DNA from: Aliiroseovarius marinus
GTDB lineage: Bacteria; Pseudomonadota; Alphaproteobacteria; Rhodobacterales; Rhodobacteraceae
Assembly (NCBI RefSeq): GCF_004360145.1
Contig: NZ_ML178715.1
Location: 64,069-128,068, forward strand
Reading direction: 5' to 3'
Length of the DNA stretch: 64,000 bases
Positions within the stretch are counted from its first letter, which is position 1. Each line of letters begins with the position of its first letter. The notes under the pieces were generated by a model. It saw only the letters and a program-made list of their open reading frames with translations, made no database searches and was not told the DNA's origin. Below, piece by piece: positions 42,984 through 53,392 of the stretch. The position numbers and the translations under genes were made by a program.

Positions 42984-43925
42984 GTGTTGAGACAGCTTTG
43001 GCTTCACATCGGCTCGCACAAAACTGGAACATCGTCGCTTCAACGCGCGTTGCGATTTGCACAAACCCATCAGTTGCTTGGCGATCTGACCTATGCCCGC
43101 TCACCCAAAAGCAAAAACATAAACAATCTGATTCGGGTCAAAGGCGAAGGCCGGACGCTTAGGACCAGAGTTAATTTTCGCGGACTGAAAGCAGTCTTCC
43201 CGACGACGGGCAACTGCATCGCATCCTCGGAAATGTTCTTCTGGATCCATAACCCACGACAGGTACGCAAACTCGCCCGGGTCTTGAAGCGACAATTCGA
43301 CGAGATCCACATCGTTGTCTATCTGCGCCGGCAAGACTCGCTCGCAATCTCGCATCGCAAGCAAGCCGTGATGCGCAGTGCTGCCGAGGGGTTCTATGGC
43401 CTACAACTCTCGGCCCTTCCGACTTATCAAGAACACTTCGACCACTATTTCAACTATGATCAGAAGCTGCGAATCTGGGCAGACGCCTTTGGGCCTGACA
43501 GCCTGCATGTGCGGAAATTCGAGAAATCCGCCCTGTTCAAAAACGACACGGTCGACGATTTCTTTCATCTTCTTGGGCTTACGGCACCCGATTGGGGCGA
43601 GCACGCAACCCCCCCCATGTCACGCAAGCAACTTTTGGTCGGGCTGTACCAACGCTCCAAGGGCATCGAGCGACAAGAAGTTATCGCGCTGATCAAACAG
43701 ATCGAGGATTCCGAAAAACTGACCCCATCGCGCGCACAAGCCTTGGCCTTTCTGGATCACTTCAACGATAGCAACCGCCGATTGGCCGAAATGCTTGGAG
43801 ACAAGACTGCCCCCCAGTATTTCGACATGGATCTGTCCCGCTATCCCGAGGTGGGTAACGACAACGTCTCGGATGCTGAAATCGAACAGTGGATCGCCGC
43901 GCATACTGCCCCGCAGCTCCGCTGA
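42984..43925 (+). CDS. Sulfotransferase-like P-loop protein
   Basis: A 313-aa relative of the preceding protein with the PAPS loop LHIGSHKTGTSSLQRALRF and a later IHIVVYLRRQDSLAISHRKQ segment suited to 3'-phosphate binding. The start is either GTG at 42984 or, one codon later, TTG at 42987; the latter is better spaced from GAGGGG. Longer forms into the previous gene are unlikely. The acceptor sugar is unknown. Codon use is somewhat more AT-rich than in the housekeeping genes, common in surface-glycan loci. Confidence 0.72.
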   Translation: MLRQLWLHIGSHKTGTSSLQRALRFAQTHQLLGDLTYARSPKSKNINNLIRVKGEGRTLRTRVNFRGLKAVFPTTGNCIASSEMFFWIHNPRQVRKLARVLKRQFDEIHIVVYLRRQDSLAISHRKQAVMRSAAEGFYGLQLSALPTYQEHFDHYFNYDQKLRIWADAFGPDSLHVRKFEKSALFKNDTVDDFFHLLGLTAPDWGEHATPPMSRKQLLVGLYQRSKGIERQEVIALIKQIEDSEKLTPSRAQALAFLDHFNDSNRRLAEMLGDKTAPQYFDMDLSRYPEVGNDNVSDAEIEQWIAAHTAPQLR

Positions 43926-43983
43926 TTTCTTGTAAGTTCGGCCCCGGCCCAATATACCATCCGCGACGTAGATAAGGTGCATA

Positions 43984-45813
43984 ATGAAAGTCTCGATTTA
44001 CTCCGCCTATCACAAGCTTTCGCCGCGGGTTTCGTCGAAAAGCATCCAGCCGATCCATGTTGGCGCCGCTCTGGCCAAGGCACCGTTGGCGGGGATGCTG
44101 TCCGATAACACGGGCGACAACATCTCGGACAAGAACGGGTCTTTTTGCGAGCTGACAGCGCTGTACTGGGCGTGGAAGAACGACCGTGACAGCGACTTCA
44201 TCGGACTGATGCACTATCGACGCCTCTTGGATGTGGCGGGCGAGATCGACAGCGGCCCGGCCGAGGCCTATGTCGGCGCCGTGGACATCGACAGCTGGAC
44301 CGCCCGCGCCGAGGCGTGGATGGAGGCCGAGCTGGACAATTGGGACATCGTGCTGCCACGCCTGCATGAAATGGGCGTCAGCGTCGAGAACAATTATCTG
44401 GCTGGACACCACAAGGAAGATTTCGACAAGATGCGCGAGGTGATCGCAGCGGATCACCCGGCCTATCTGGACGCCTTCAACACGGCGGCCAAATCGACCG
44501 ACATCCGGCTTGGCAACATCGCCTTGATGCGGCGCGAGGTCTTTGACCGTTATTGCGCGTGGCTGTTCGATATCCTGCTGAAGGTCGACGCGGCGGATAT
44601 TGATCGCAGCAACTACAGCCCCTATCAGTCGCGCTATATCGGCTTTCTGGCCGAGCGTCTGATGACCGCGTTCATCCTGCATGAGCAACAGACCAATCCG
44701 TCCACCCGCATCCGCGAAACCGCGATTGCGAACCTGTCGAAGGCGGTTGTCACGCCTCACCTGACCCAGCAGGACAAGCCCGCCGACGACGTGATGAACC
44801 TTGCGATCGCGGCGGACAGGAACTATCTGCCCCACGCCTCGGCGATGATGAGCTCGCTTCTGGCGCATGCGGATCCCAAGCGCCCCATTGCGCTGTATTT
44901 TCTGCACTCGGGGATCGAGGCAGATGATATCGAAATCTTTGACGGCTGGCTAAAATCCCAGCGCGGCAATATCCAGCTGCACGCCATCGACACCGGCAAC
45001 TACTTCGACGACAGCTATCGGTCGTCCAGCCGTGCGCCGTCGAACGCGACCTACAACCGGTTCCTGCTGTTCAACCTGCTGCCGGGGCTGGATCGCCTGC
45101 TGTATCTGGACGTGGACATTATCCTGAAGACGGATGTGGCCAAGCTGTATGACACCGACATCGGGGAGGCCAAGATCGGTGCCGTGCCGGATTGGATCAT
45201 GACCCGCACCCTGACCGGGCCCATTCCGACCATTGATCCGGACGTGCCGGACCTGTCGGCCTATCACCGTGAACGGCTTGAGATGTCGGACGAACAGATT
45301 GCGCGCTATTTCAACGCGGGTGTTCTGCTGTTCAACTTCAAAGCCATGGGCGATCTGAATGCTGTCGGGCGTCATCTGCTGCACGAGGCCCAGAACGGGC
45401 GGTATCTGTTCCGCGATCAGGACATACTGAACAAGGCGTTCAAGGATGACCTGTATGTGCTGGATGGGCGCTGGAACGTGTTCAACTCGGTCGATGCGGC
45501 CTATTCAAAGGTGCCGACGACCAACCACGCCAAGGCGATGGAAGCGCGGCGCGATCCGTGGATCATTCACTATGCCGACCGCGCGTATAAGCCGTGGCAT
45601 GGCGTGGCCGTCCCGCAATCGGGTCTCTACTGGCAGGCGCTGATCAACACGCCCTATTACGGCGAGGTGATGGCATCCCTACAGGCGGCCAGCCGTCGCA
45701 AGCTGTTCGACAAGACGCGCATCGTCGAGGCCGGAAAGGCCGTAGGGCAGAAGTATCCGGTGCTGAACCGCCCGCTTCTGATCACCTACAACACCATTCG
45801 CAAGATCCGGTGA
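43984..45813 (+). CDS. DUF4422-glycosyltransferase family 8 fusion
   Basis: A 609-aa two-domain enzyme, probably cytoplasmic. Residues 1-250 are a DUF4422 domain (NISDKNGSFCELTALYWAWKN, DFIGLMHYRRLLD, NYLAGHHKEDFD), found in many glycan loci. Residues about 265-545 are a GT8 retaining glycosyltransferase with DxD in LLYLDVDIILK (Asp376, Asp378), FNAGVLLFNF, and the C-terminal IIHYADRAYKPWH. The fusion suggests two successive glycan-building activities in one chain; the sugars are unknown. Confidence 0.88.
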   Translation: MKVSIYSAYHKLSPRVSSKSIQPIHVGAALAKAPLAGMLSDNTGDNISDKNGSFCELTALYWAWKNDRDSDFIGLMHYRRLLDVAGEIDSGPAEAYVGAVDIDSWTARAEAWMEAELDNWDIVLPRLHEMGVSVENNYLAGHHKEDFDKMREVIAADHPAYLDAFNTAAKSTDIRLGNIALMRREVFDRYCAWLFDILLKVDAADIDRSNYSPYQSRYIGFLAERLMTAFILHEQQTNPSTRIRETAIANLSKAVVTPHLTQQDKPADDVMNLAIAADRNYLPHASAMMSSLLAHADPKRPIALYFLHSGIEADDIEIFDGWLKSQRGNIQLHAIDTGNYFDDSYRSSSRAPSNATYNRFLLFNLLPGLDRLLYLDVDIILKTDVAKLYDTDIGEAKIGAVPDWIMTRTLTGPIPTIDPDVPDLSAYHRERLEMSDEQIARYFNAGVLLFNFKAMGDLNAVGRHLLHEAQNGRYLFRDQDILNKAFKDDLYVLDGRWNVFNSVDAAYSKVPTTNHAKAMEARRDPWIIHYADRAYKPWHGVAVPQSGLYWQALINTPYYGEVMASLQAASRRKLFDKTRIVEAGKAVGQKYPVLNRPLLITYNTIRKIR

Positions 45814-45817
45814 TCGC

Positions 45818-46513
45818 ATGAAGGCGGCCCTGAGATCCCTTGGAAAGCGCTTGCGACGCGGCCCAACGCCAACCCAGATCACGGGGCCGGTGCACATCAT
45901 TGCATCGCCCTATAAAACCGGGTCGACCTCGGTCGGGAAGTCGCTGATCGCACTGGGAGTTGGGCGTCGCGAGATGCAGCATGATGGCGCGCTTTTGAAA
46001 GAGATCAAACCGGCCGCGCGACGCTTTCGCAAGCAGCTTCAAGGCACCCCCGATTTCCGCGCATTCGAGGCCGCCCACAAGGATGAGGTGCTAGGGCAGT
46101 TCAAGCCGCTAGTGGCCAAAGCCGCCGCCTACGACATCTTCCACGATGCCCCGATGGGGCATACGCATATGCATCCGTTCCTCCGCAAGATCATCGCGCC
46201 CGAGGCGCGGTTCATCTGGGTCAATCGCGACGCCGAAGGCTGGCTGGAAAGTGTGCGCAAGTGGGAAACGTCCCACCCCGAGATCTATCGGCACCACGGC
46301 CTGTGGGAAACAGATCCGGATGCACGCATTGCCAACCGTTTGGCCTTTTGGTCGCGCCATCACGACGCGTTTCTGGCATTGGCCGAAGCCTTTCCGGACG
46401 ACTGCCTTGAACTTCAGTGGAACGATCTGAAAAGCTATGCGGCGCTGGCCGCGTTCTATGGCGTGGACGCACCGGATGACGCGTTCCCGCACACGAATGC
46501 GGCGAAGAACTAA
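45818..46513 (+). CDS. Small sulfotransferase-family protein
   Basis: A 231-aa P-loop protein with PAPS-type loop IIASPYKTGSTSVGKSLIALG near residue 27 and a 3'-phosphate segment RFIWVNRDAEGWLESVRKWE near 135, as in sulfotransferase family proteins of Rhodobacterales. The acceptor is unknown. It lies four bases after the GT8 gene, so the two are co-transcribed. Its stop codon forms the foot of a long inverted repeat that separates it from convergent cysH. Confidence 0.75.
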   Translation: MKAALRSLGKRLRRGPTPTQITGPVHIIASPYKTGSTSVGKSLIALGVGRREMQHDGALLKEIKPAARRFRKQLQGTPDFRAFEAAHKDEVLGQFKPLVAKAAAYDIFHDAPMGHTHMHPFLRKIIAPEARFIWVNRDAEGWLESVRKWETSHPEIYRHHGLWETDPDARIANRLAFWSRHHDAFLALAEAFPDDCLELQWNDLKSYAALAAFYGVDAPDDAFPHTNAAKN

Positions 46514-46559
46514 AGCGTTTCCAGTTATTGTTGGATCACAGCAATAACTGGAAACGCTT
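46513..46559. repeat. Perfect 18-bp inverted repeat, possible bidirectional terminator
   Basis: The arms 46513-46530 and 46542-46559 are exact reverse complements (AAGCGTTTCCAGTTATTG) with an 11-base loop. It fills the whole gap between two convergent genes, starting in one stop codon and ending five bases from the other. There is no U-run on either side, so it may stop or protect transcripts from both sides, or be a copy of a dispersed palindromic repeat. Confidence 0.8.
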
Positions 46560-46563
46560 CAGG

Positions 46564-47304
46564 TCAGTTTCCGCCGCGGACCATCTTCCCATCGACGAAG
46601 TGAATACCGCATTCGGTCTTTTCACTGTCCGCCCAGCGCCCGGCACGGGCGTCCTCGCCGGGTTTCACGGCGCGGGTACAAGGAAGGCAGCCCACGGACA
46701 GGTATCCACGCTCTTTCAACGGATGCTCCGGCAGCTCGTGTGTCTTGAAATAGGCCGCCACGTCGTCTGCGCTCCAATCCAACAGAGGGTTCACCTTGAG
46801 CCAACGGTCCTGCGTCTCGAACAGCTCAAGCTCCGAGCGTGTGGCGGCCTGCCCGCGCTTGCGCCCGGTGATCCAGCAATCCAACCCGCGCAGCGCGGCC
46901 AGCATCGGTAGCGTCTTGCGCACGTGGCAGCACAGGTCGGTGTTTGACTGGTGCAACAAACCTTCGGGATCATCCGCGTTTACGCTGGCCGGGCGGGGAT
47001 GGACGGTCTGGATGTTGCACAAGCCAAGCCGGGCGACCAGATCCTCGCGGTACTGAAGCGTCTCGGGAAAATGCATGCCCGTGTCCAGAAAGATCACCGG
47101 CACATAGGGATCAATCCGCGAGACCATATGCAGAAGCACGGCAGCCTCGGTCCCGAAGGACGACACAAGGCCGATCCGCCCGGGAAAAAGCGTCTTGATC
47201 GCGTGTTTCAGGACATCTTCGGCAGGAAGCCGGTCATAACTTTCCGTCAGACCCTGCGCTTTTTCACGCAGCTCGATGCGTGCATTTGTTTCCAGAGCGT
47301 GCAT
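46564..47304 (-). CDS. cysH: Adenylyl-sulfate (APS/PAPS) reductase CysH
   Basis: Reduces activated sulfate to sulfite with thioredoxin (246 aa). Substrate loop SSFGTEAAVLLHM and LDTGMHFPETLQYR are near the N-terminus. The pairs CC in DLCCHVRK and CxxC in SVGCLPCTR are ligands of a 4Fe-4S cluster, so APS is the likely substrate; the C-terminal catalytic cysteine is in KTECGIH. It lies just downstream of the UDP-sulfoquinovose synthase gene, whose product uses sulfite, although a terminator-like hairpin separates them. A general assimilatory role is equally possible. Confidence 0.93.
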   Translation of the reverse strand: MHALETNARIELREKAQGLTESYDRLPAEDVLKHAIKTLFPGRIGLVSSFGTEAAVLLHMVSRIDPYVPVIFLDTGMHFPETLQYREDLVARLGLCNIQTVHPRPASVNADDPEGLLHQSNTDLCCHVRKTLPMLAALRGLDCWITGRKRGQAATRSELELFETQDRWLKVNPLLDWSADDVAAYFKTHELPEHPLKERGYLSVGCLPCTRAVKPGEDARAGRWADSEKTECGIHFVDGKMVRGGN

Positions 47305-47339
47305 GTACCTGCCTTTGGTGTCTGGAGGACAAGAAAGTT

Positions 47340-47367
47340 AGGGCCGCTACCTTTCGGCAGCGGCCCT
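47340..47367 (-). terminator. Hairpin terminator after sulfoquinovose synthase gene
   Basis: A 9-bp perfect stem (AGGGCCGCT with AGCGGCCCT, 10-base loop) is followed on the minus strand by AACTTTCTT, a weak U-rich tail. It sits seven bases past the stop codon. Confidence 0.7.
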
Positions 47368-47374
47368 ATGTGCT

Positions 47375-48532
47375 TTACTTCCAGAGCGAGACGCAGGGGA
47401 TCTTGGTCTTGTCGCAGCGATCCGCGTATTTCTCGGCGATCTCTTTGACCTCGTCCATCAAGCCACCTTCCAGCTTGATCGGCTCAAGTCCCAGACCCAG
47501 GAAGCGGTCATTGGCGACGAACAGGTCGTTCTCGGCCGCTTCGTTGCGCGGGTTTTCCAGATAGGCGATTTCAGCGCCCATCATGTCGTGGATCATCTGG
47601 GCCAGATCACGCACGCGGTGCGTTTCAGTCATCTGGTTCAGGATGTTCACACGCTCGCCAGCTTGCGGCGGGTTTTCCAGTGCCAGCTCGATGCAGCGGC
47701 AGGTGTCCTGAATATGGATGAAGGCGCGGGTCTGACCACCGGTGCCATGCACGGTCATCGGGTATTCTACAGCCGCCTGCATGATGAAACGGTTCAGAAC
47801 AGTGCCATAGTCGCCGTCATAGTCAAAACGGTTGATCAGACGTTCGTCCATCTTGGTTTCGGCGGTCTGCGTGCCCCACACGATGCCCTGGTGCAGGTCG
47901 GTGACCTTTACCTGATCATTCTTGTTGTAGAAAGCGAACAGCAGCTGATCCTGGCTTTTCGTCATGTGATAGATCGAGCCCGGGTTGGTCGGGTACAGGA
48001 TCTCGGTCTCGGTCTCGCCTTCCGGCGTGTCGACCTTCACCTTCAGATACCCTTCCGGGATCTTCATGCCGGCGGTGCCGTAGCCGTAAACGCCCATGGT
48101 GCCCAAGTGCACAAGGTGGATGTCCAGACCGCTTTCCACGATGGCAGCCAGAACGTCATTGGTGGCGTTCAGGTTGTTCGACACCGTGTAGCGCTTGTGC
48201 GCCGAGGATTTCATCGAATAAGGGGCAGCACGCTGTTCGGCGAAGTGGATGATCGCATCCGGCTTTTCGTCTTTGATCAGCGTCAGCAGGCGGTGATAGT
48301 GCTCGCCCACGGTGAAGTTGTGGAACTGAATGTCCTTGCCGGTCAGCTCTTTCCAGACGCGGATACGTTCACCGATCGGGCGGATCGGGGTCAGGCTGTC
48401 CACCTCAAGCTCAAGGTCGATTTCACGGCGCGACAGGTTGTCGACGATAATAACATCGTGGCCGCGATTGGACAGGTGCAGGGCATTCGGCCAACCGCAG
48501 AATCCGTCACCACCTAGAATGATTACTTTCAT
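47375..48532 (-). CDS. sqdB: UDP-sulfoquinovose synthase (SQD1/SqdB-like)
   Basis: NAD-dependent SDR enzyme that makes UDP-sulfoquinovose from UDP-glucose and sulfite (385 aa). Diagnostic stretches shared with plant SQD1 are the NAD loop [46 protein letters not shown] (catalytic Tyr and Lys), QGIVWGTQT, and [21 protein letters not shown]. Here it is in a capsule locus and lacks the sqdC/sqdD lipid genes, so I infer a role in a sulfonated surface glycan; sulfolipid synthesis is the alternative. A related archaeal enzyme (Agl3) serves protein glycosylation, a precedent for glycan use. Confidence 0.9.
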   Translation of the reverse strand: MKVIILGGDGFCGWPNALHLSNRGHDVIIVDNLSRREIDLELEVDSLTPIRPIGERIRVWKELTGKDIQFHNFTVGEHYHRLLTLIKDEKPDAIIHFAEQRAAPYSMKSSAHKRYTVSNNLNATNDVLAAIVESGLDIHLVHLGTMGVYGYGTAGMKIPEGYLKVKVDTPEGETETEILYPTNPGSIYHMTKSQDQLLFAFYNKNDQVKVTDLHQGIVWGTQTAETKMDERLINRFDYDGDYGTVLNRFIMQAAVEYPMTVHGTGGQTRAFIHIQDTCRCIELALENPPQAGERVNILNQMTETHRVRDLAQMIHDMMGAEIAYLENPRNEAAENDLFVANDRFLGLGLEPIKLEGGLMDEVKEIAEKYADRCDKTKIPCVSLWK

Positions 48533-48618
48533 GTTTCATTACCCGCTATAATAAGGTTGCTCGAGCTATAGACCCGTTTCCCTCGAAGGAAAACCTCTAT
48601 CCACGGCGCTGCGACAGC

Positions 48619-49575
48619 TCAGCGCGCATAATAGGCGTGGGTCTGCCGAATACCGTCCGCAAAGTCGGTGATCTGGTCGCCCAAAAGGACCTTCACATCC
48701 TCGGCCGAGGCGATCACATCGCGCGGTTCGGTCTTCAGAAGGTCTTCGGCTGGGATCTTGGTATAGTTCAGCGTCTTGCCGCTGGCCGCTTCGATCGCCC
48801 CCACCACATCCATCAACGTGGTCGAGACACCGGCCCCCAGCATATTCACACGGTCATAGGCCGCACCTTCGCGGACGCGTTTGGCTTGGGTCGCAATCCC
48901 GCGGCCCACGTCACCGGCATAGATGAAGTCGCGCGACTGCTTGCCGTCGCCGTTGATGAACACCTCGCCGCCTTCGACGATGGCGCGGGTGAAGGCGTGG
49001 ATGGCGCTTTTCTTCTTGTCCGAGAAGCGGCCATAAACGTTGGTCATGCGAATGACCGAAAACGTACCGCCGCGCAGCTCGACGAGCTTCTCAAGGATCA
49101 TCTCTTCCGCCGCCTTGGTCGCGCCGTAGAAGTTTTTCGGGCAATAGGCCGAGCTGGTGCGCACCTCGAATGTGCCGTCAAACAGCGCGCCTGCGGTCGA
49201 GATCAGAATAAAGTGATCGCCGGGCTGGACCGCCTCCATCACGAATTTCGAAGGGTTTGCAATGTTGGCATCGATGAAGTCCAGCGGGCGGTCTTTCGAT
49301 TCCGCCACGCGGGTTTCACCGGCAAGGAACACGAAAATACGGCCGCTGTCTTCCGACTTCTGCGCCTCAAGAAACTCGATCGCGCCAGCGTCCTCATAGC
49401 CGCCTGCAAAGCTGGGTAGATCCAGCGCTTCATGCCCCGGAACGGCATTGGACAGATCGTCGATCACCATGGGCTCAAGACCATCGAACTGGTCGTCCTG
49501 TGCGATCACATCAAGGATGTTGCGCCCCACGAAACCGAAGCCCCCGATCAGCACCAGCGAAGTTGAGTTTTTCAT
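48619..49575 (-). CDS. NAD-dependent epimerase/dehydratase
   Basis: Extended SDR enzyme of 318 aa acting on a nucleotide sugar. The NAD loop is LIGGFGFVGRNIL near residue 10, the catalytic tyrosine and lysine are in YCPKNFYGATKAAEE, and RMTNVYGRF and NGDGKQSRDFIYAGDVGRGI are typical of GalE/WbpP-like epimerases. Which epimerisation it catalyses is not clear; UDP-glucose to UDP-galactose would feed the mutase encoded nearby. It is 86 bases upstream of the sulfoquinovose synthase gene, in the same direction. Confidence 0.87.
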   Translation of the reverse strand: MKNSTSLVLIGGFGFVGRNILDVIAQDDQFDGLEPMVIDDLSNAVPGHEALDLPSFAGGYEDAGAIEFLEAQKSEDSGRIFVFLAGETRVAESKDRPLDFIDANIANPSKFVMEAVQPGDHFILISTAGALFDGTFEVRTSSAYCPKNFYGATKAAEEMILEKLVELRGGTFSVIRMTNVYGRFSDKKKSAIHAFTRAIVEGGEVFINGDGKQSRDFIYAGDVGRGIATQAKRVREGAAYDRVNMLGAGVSTTLMDVVGAIEAASGKTLNYTKIPAEDLLKTEPRDVIASAEDVKVLLGDQITDFADGIRQTHAYYAR

Positions 49576-49791
49576 GTCTGCTTGCCCGCCAAAATATCAC
49601 TACTCGTTGCCTGATCACCTAAAGTGCCTTGCCGTGAAGGTCAAACCTTGGACGACCAAATAGGGGCAGTGTTTCCCATCGGCACCGCGCAGCGCCACCG
49701 ACGTCGGTAAGAGCATTGACAACCCCAACAAATAAAGGGGAAAACCCCCGACGAGCGACACGCGCACCACAACAAGATCAAGGTTCTGAAA

Positions 49792-50769
49792 ATGCACGAC
49801 AATACCGGCCCGAATGGACGCTTGGTCGCCGTCGTCGTGACGTTTAACCGGCTGGACAAGCTGAAACTGACGTTGTCGAACCTGCTGGAAAACACACCTG
49901 CGGGCCTGGCCCGGATCGTTGTTGTGAACAATGCCAGCACCGATGGGACGGCAGACTGGCTGGCCACGCAGGACGATCCGCGACTCGACATTTTGACCAG
50001 CGCGACCAATCGCGGCGGTGCTGGCGGGTTCGAGCAAGGCCTGAGGCACGCCCTAACCCAGCACAAGGCCGATTGGTACGTGGTAATGGACGACGACGCA
50101 TGGCCCGAGCCGGGCATGCTTGACAGTTTCATGGCAGGTAACCGCCCAGACGATACAGCGGTCGCAGCGGCGGTGTATTATCCAGATGGACGCATCTGCG
50201 AGATGAACCGCCCGTCCGTGAACCCGTTCTGGTCGCCCCGTACTTTCCTGCGCACTTTGATCAAGCGGCGTGACGGATATCACATCTCGCCCAGCGCCTA
50301 TACAGCCGAACAGCCGACCCCGATCGACCTGACGTCGTTCGTCGGGCTGTTCATCTCGAAAAAGATGCTGGACACGGTGGGCCTGCCGGATCCGGGGCTG
50401 TTCATCTATGGCGACGACGTGATCTACACGCTGGGCCTGCGCAAACGCGGGTTCAAGATCGACTTCGATCCGTCCGTGCGCTTTGTCCATGATTGCTCGA
50501 CCTTTCAGAAGGACGACAAGAAGACCTACAAGCCGCTGTGGAAGGTGTACTATGCCTATCGCAACGGGTTGATCATGTATCGCAAGGCCGCGGGGATTTG
50601 GTTCTGGCCGCTGCTGCCGCTGCTGCTTCCAGCTTGGAAACGGGCGGCAAAACACTATGGCGATGACAAAGCAGCCTATGACGCCCTGCGCCGCGCGGCG
50701 GTGTCAGACGGGCTGAGACGCCGGACCACACGGTCGCATCCCGACGTGCTGGAGTTGACCAAGCGCTAG
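49792..50769 (+). CDS. GT2 glycosyltransferase, GlfT-like
   Basis: Inverting family 2 glycosyltransferase of 325 aa. The N-terminal GT-A part has VAVVVTFNRLDKLKLTL and VVNNASTDGT, with the metal motif VVMDDDAWPEPG near residue 100. The FVGLFISKKMLDTVGLPDPGLFIYGDDVIYTLGLRKRG stretch resembles mycobacterial galactofuranosyltransferases, and the gene lies close to glf, so transfer of galactofuranose is plausible. Upstream, 216 bases separate it from the divergent epimerase gene; I see no distinct element there. Confidence 0.86.
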   Translation: MHDNTGPNGRLVAVVVTFNRLDKLKLTLSNLLENTPAGLARIVVVNNASTDGTADWLATQDDPRLDILTSATNRGGAGGFEQGLRHALTQHKADWYVVMDDDAWPEPGMLDSFMAGNRPDDTAVAAAVYYPDGRICEMNRPSVNPFWSPRTFLRTLIKRRDGYHISPSAYTAEQPTPIDLTSFVGLFISKKMLDTVGLPDPGLFIYGDDVIYTLGLRKRGFKIDFDPSVRFVHDCSTFQKDDKKTYKPLWKVYYAYRNGLIMYRKAAGIWFWPLLPLLLPAWKRAAKHYGDDKAAYDALRRAAVSDGLRRRTTRSHPDVLELTKR

Positions 50770-50776
50770 GCCGAAT

Positions 50777-51880
50777 CTAGTCGTCCAACCCGAATTTCGC
50801 CCTGAGGCGCCGACGCAGCTTGCGCAGCTGATAGAACGGGCGCTCGAGGTCGCGCAGCCGTCTTGCGTGCTCTTCGTTCAGCTCGCGAGACAGATCGTCG
50901 ATCATGTTCTGCTGCGCGCCCACGATGCGGCTGAGATAGAACAGGGCGTCCTGCGTGCCGCTGTCGTAAAGGACGTCTCCCCCGACCGGGAAATCACCGA
51001 ACAACGCATCACGCCCCAACGCCAGCTGCGCCAGCTTGGCATTGTCGGCGGCACAGCGATCCAGAACCTTCTGGCGCAGTGCGGTCGACACGAAGCTGCT
51101 GTGCTTATCATCCAGTTCGGGCAGGTCGATCGCCTCGAACACCTTGCCAAACTCGATCGGACGCACCGGCCCCTCTTCCGTCCCGTTGTGCAGGGCATTT
51201 AGATAGCTTTGCGCCGGGCCAAGCGACACGTTCTTCACGCGCGCTTCAACCTCCGGGACCGCGTCCATGGGCAAGCCGAATTGCGCGAACAGATAAGGCA
51301 CACTGCCGCCCGCCTCGCGCATGGCATCATAGGTCATGACCCGAATACGGTCGCCCCCCAGCTTGGACCACGCACGATACTGCCCAAGATAATCCAGTGC
51401 GAACCAATTGCGCTCCAACCAGCTTTCGGGCGTTTCAATCCCGCGTTCCAGACTGGTTTTGTGCTTCAAACCCCACTGGCGATATGCGCTTTCGACCCAT
51501 TCGTCCTGACGGCGGAAGCAGATCGCAATCTCGACGGCATCGAAAACGGTGGTGTTCTGAATGAACTGATCAATCACATCGATAAGATCGGGCAGGTTCG
51601 GGGCCATACCGATGGCTTCGTTTGACCAAACGACGGTCGACACCTCGGGCGCGGCAAGGGCGGCAGCTTCGAGGGACCGCAGTGCGTTCGCCAGAGGCCC
51701 CGGCTCGCGTGCAAGATACTGCGCTTCCAGCTCTTCCTCTTCGGGCACGGCAAACTTGAGCCGCGGCCCCGCACAGAGGAACCCCGCCTCAAGCAGCGCC
51801 TCGTACCCATCGCGCAGAGCGTCCTGAAACGCAGTAGTTCCAGTTTTTCCCAGCCCGACGTGAAGGATCAGCTTTGTCAT
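50777..51880 (-). CDS. Sulfotransferase-like P-loop protein with C-terminal coiled coil
   Basis: A 367-aa protein starting LILHVGLGKTGTTAFQDALRDG, a PAPS-binding P-loop (KTGTT). A second conserved segment is VEIAICFRRQDEWVESAYRQWG near residue 120. The end is charged and helical (SRELNEEHARRLRDLERPFYQLRKLRRRLR), possibly binding the membrane or a partner. It is the fourth sulfotransferase-like gene of the locus and lies 10 bases after glf, so is likely co-expressed with it; galactofuranose sulfation is one speculative role. Confidence 0.72.
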   Translation of the reverse strand: MTKLILHVGLGKTGTTAFQDALRDGYEALLEAGFLCAGPRLKFAVPEEEELEAQYLAREPGPLANALRSLEAAALAAPEVSTVVWSNEAIGMAPNLPDLIDVIDQFIQNTTVFDAVEIAICFRRQDEWVESAYRQWGLKHKTSLERGIETPESWLERNWFALDYLGQYRAWSKLGGDRIRVMTYDAMREAGGSVPYLFAQFGLPMDAVPEVEARVKNVSLGPAQSYLNALHNGTEEGPVRPIEFGKVFEAIDLPELDDKHSSFVSTALRQKVLDRCAADNAKLAQLALGRDALFGDFPVGGDVLYDSGTQDALFYLSRIVGAQQNMIDDLSRELNEEHARRLRDLERPFYQLRKLRRRLRAKFGLDD

Positions 51881-51890
51881 ATTTTGCCCT

Positions 51891-53392
<1,502 letters not shown>

